The notes under the pieces are model-generated. The model saw only the letters and a program-made list of their open reading frames with translations, was not told the origin of the DNA and did not search any database. A stretch of DNA of 64,000 bases from Vibrio sp. 10N.261.45.E2 (GTDB lineage Bacteria; Pseudomonadota; Gammaproteobacteria; Enterobacterales; Vibrionaceae): NCBI RefSeq assembly GCF_002875705.1, contig NZ_MCZZ01000143.1, forward strand, positions 29,688 through 93,687, in the 5' to 3' direction. Shown here in pieces: positions 63,405 to 64,000 of the stretch. The translations under genes and the position numbers were made by a program. Within the stretch, counting starts at the first letter, position 1. Each line of letters begins with the position of its first letter.

Positions 63405-63686
63405 TTGTTGCTTACTCTTTTGAAGCTTACCAATATATCTATGGGCTATGTAAGATAATAATACAGCCAAAGCAATATATAGCGCCCAATGTAACGGTTG
63501 TTGCAGGCTCGAAAGCAACATGTCTATAGAAAATAGAGGCACTAGCACACTAGTTACTATCAAAACGGTATTTCCTGTCGTAGTGCTAGATTCACTACCG
63601 CAATTTAAACAGACATGGTTTTTCCAACGACTAATTTTCAATGCATTGAAGTAGCCAACTCTCTCATCGCAATATGGGCAGTGCAT
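63396..63686 (-). CDS. Zinc-ribbon two-helix membrane protein
   Basis: A 96-residue protein with C-P-Y-C near residue 3 and C-L-N-C near 27 forming a zinc ribbon, then two membrane helices (about 44-60 and 65-84) and a basic tail. The family is not recognised. The ribosome site AAGGAG is good. The stop codon lies inside an attC-like sequence, as in integron cassettes. Confidence 0.7.
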   Translation of the reverse strand: MHCPYCDERVGYFNALKISRWKNHVCLNCGSESSTTTGNTVLIVTSVLVPLFSIDMLLSSLQQPLHWALYIALAVLLSYIAHRYIGKLQKSKQQNT

Positions 63687-63720
63687 ATTATCTCCTTAAA
63701 ACGATGCTCCATTAACTGCC

Positions 63721-63842
63721 ACCTAACTCCCTGTTAGGTGTGGGCAACTTAATACCGAAGTTCCCGTATACCACCTTAAACACTAAACGCAACGCATAGT
63801 AAAAACGCCACGCGTTGCGAATCACTCTTAAACAGTTAGTTA
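63721..63842 (-). repeat. Vibrio-type attC recombination site
   Basis: The minus strand starts CTAACTGTTTAAGAG right after the HNH stop, contains an 8-bp palindromic arm CGCAACGC/GCGTTGCG (63788-63795 and 63812-63819) around GTGGCGTTTTTACTAT, and ends CACACCTAACAGGGAGTTAGGT with the GTTRRRY core box. About 122 bases. This is the best preserved attC in the window. Confidence 0.8.
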
Positions 63843-64000
63843 GCCAGATGGACCAAAGTGTATTTCCCTATGGTAGTTGGGGCAGAGACTTATTACATTT
63901 TCAAGGATGTCTAAACCGCCCTGCGACAACGGTATTTTATGGTGAACCTCTAAATACGGCTCTCCATTGGAACGCTTAATAAAGGTTCATCGCGGATTAG
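63840..64000 (-). pseudogene. HNH endonuclease C-terminus (partial, apparently frameshifted)
   Basis: The minus-strand end encodes the HNH core: E-V-H-H-K-I-P-L-S-Q-G-G, then N-V-I-S-L-C-P-N-Y-H-R-E-I-H-F-G and a stop at 63840. Going upstream, this frame meets a TGA near 63987. One extra T in the CCTTTATT tract near 63980 would join it to D-E-P-F-I-K-R-S-N-G-E-P-Y, the usual sequence before the HNH. The gene continues beyond the window. It may be a decayed restriction-like cassette gene, or the window edge may hide a sequence error. Confidence 0.6.

Overview
The window is chromosomal DNA of a marine gamma-proteobacterium, almost certainly a Vibrio. The evidence is a NorM very close to the V. 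parahaemolyticus transporter as I remember it, a syp symbiosis/biofilm polysaccharide locus, several small families typical of Vibrionales, and VCR-like attC sites at the right end. Moderate GC content and the gene set would fit the Splendidus clade, but species cannot be decided from here. No rRNA, tRNA or CRISPR was seen.

Region 1 (1-19.7 kb) is a formate dehydrogenase / tungsten-molybdenum cofactor block. On the minus strand are the start of a Tat-exported formate dehydrogenase, a small Tat-target protein, a TorD-type chaperone, a multi-cluster ferredoxin, and a DUF3306/DUF3305 pair. fdhD runs divergently. After the ABC-F gene ybiT and an unusual pair (a membrane NTPase-like protein plus an MscS channel) come a histidine kinase and a sigma-54 response regulator. 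Divergent from these is a tungstate importer (tupABC) followed by mobA and a mobB-moeA fusion. Sigma-54 (-24/-12) promoters can be read in front of the ferredoxin operon, the DUF3305 operon, fdhD and tupA, and GGACA-N3-TGTCC-like sites recur near them. I infer a regulon that coordinates metal uptake, cofactor synthesis and formate dehydrogenase maturation.

Region 2 (19.9-31.3 kb) is mostly housekeeping: a DUF2960 protein, nagK, a DTW-domain tRNA enzyme, a sterol-desaturase-family protein, a chemotaxis receptor, an NlpC/P60 lipoprotein, a DUF3802 protein, a fructosamine kinase, a CPXCG protein, riboflavin synthase, norM and a secreted ATP-dependent DNA ligase.

Region 3 (31.4-51.6 kb) is a rearranged syp locus: sypA-B-C-D, a glycine-betaine-type ABC transporter, a 264-bp inverted-repeat element, an Hpt-only remnant or version of SypF, then sypG-H, sypL-type polymerase/ligase, M, N, O, P, Q, R. 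I see no sypE, sypI, sypJ or sypK. Four sigma-54 promoters, each with SypG-box-like TTCTCA-N3-TG sites, precede sypA, sypL, sypM and sypP.

Region 4 (51.8-58.5 kb) is a LysR regulator followed by a tripartite RND efflux operon.

Region 5 (58.6-64 kb) is a run of small minus-strand genes (DUF3291, P-loop kinase, GNAT, SnoaL-like, Nudix, zinc-ribbon, HNH) separated by intact to decayed attC sites. It looks like the distal end of a chromosomal integron whose integrase would lie beyond the right edge. Two of these genes carry apparent single-base frameshifts.
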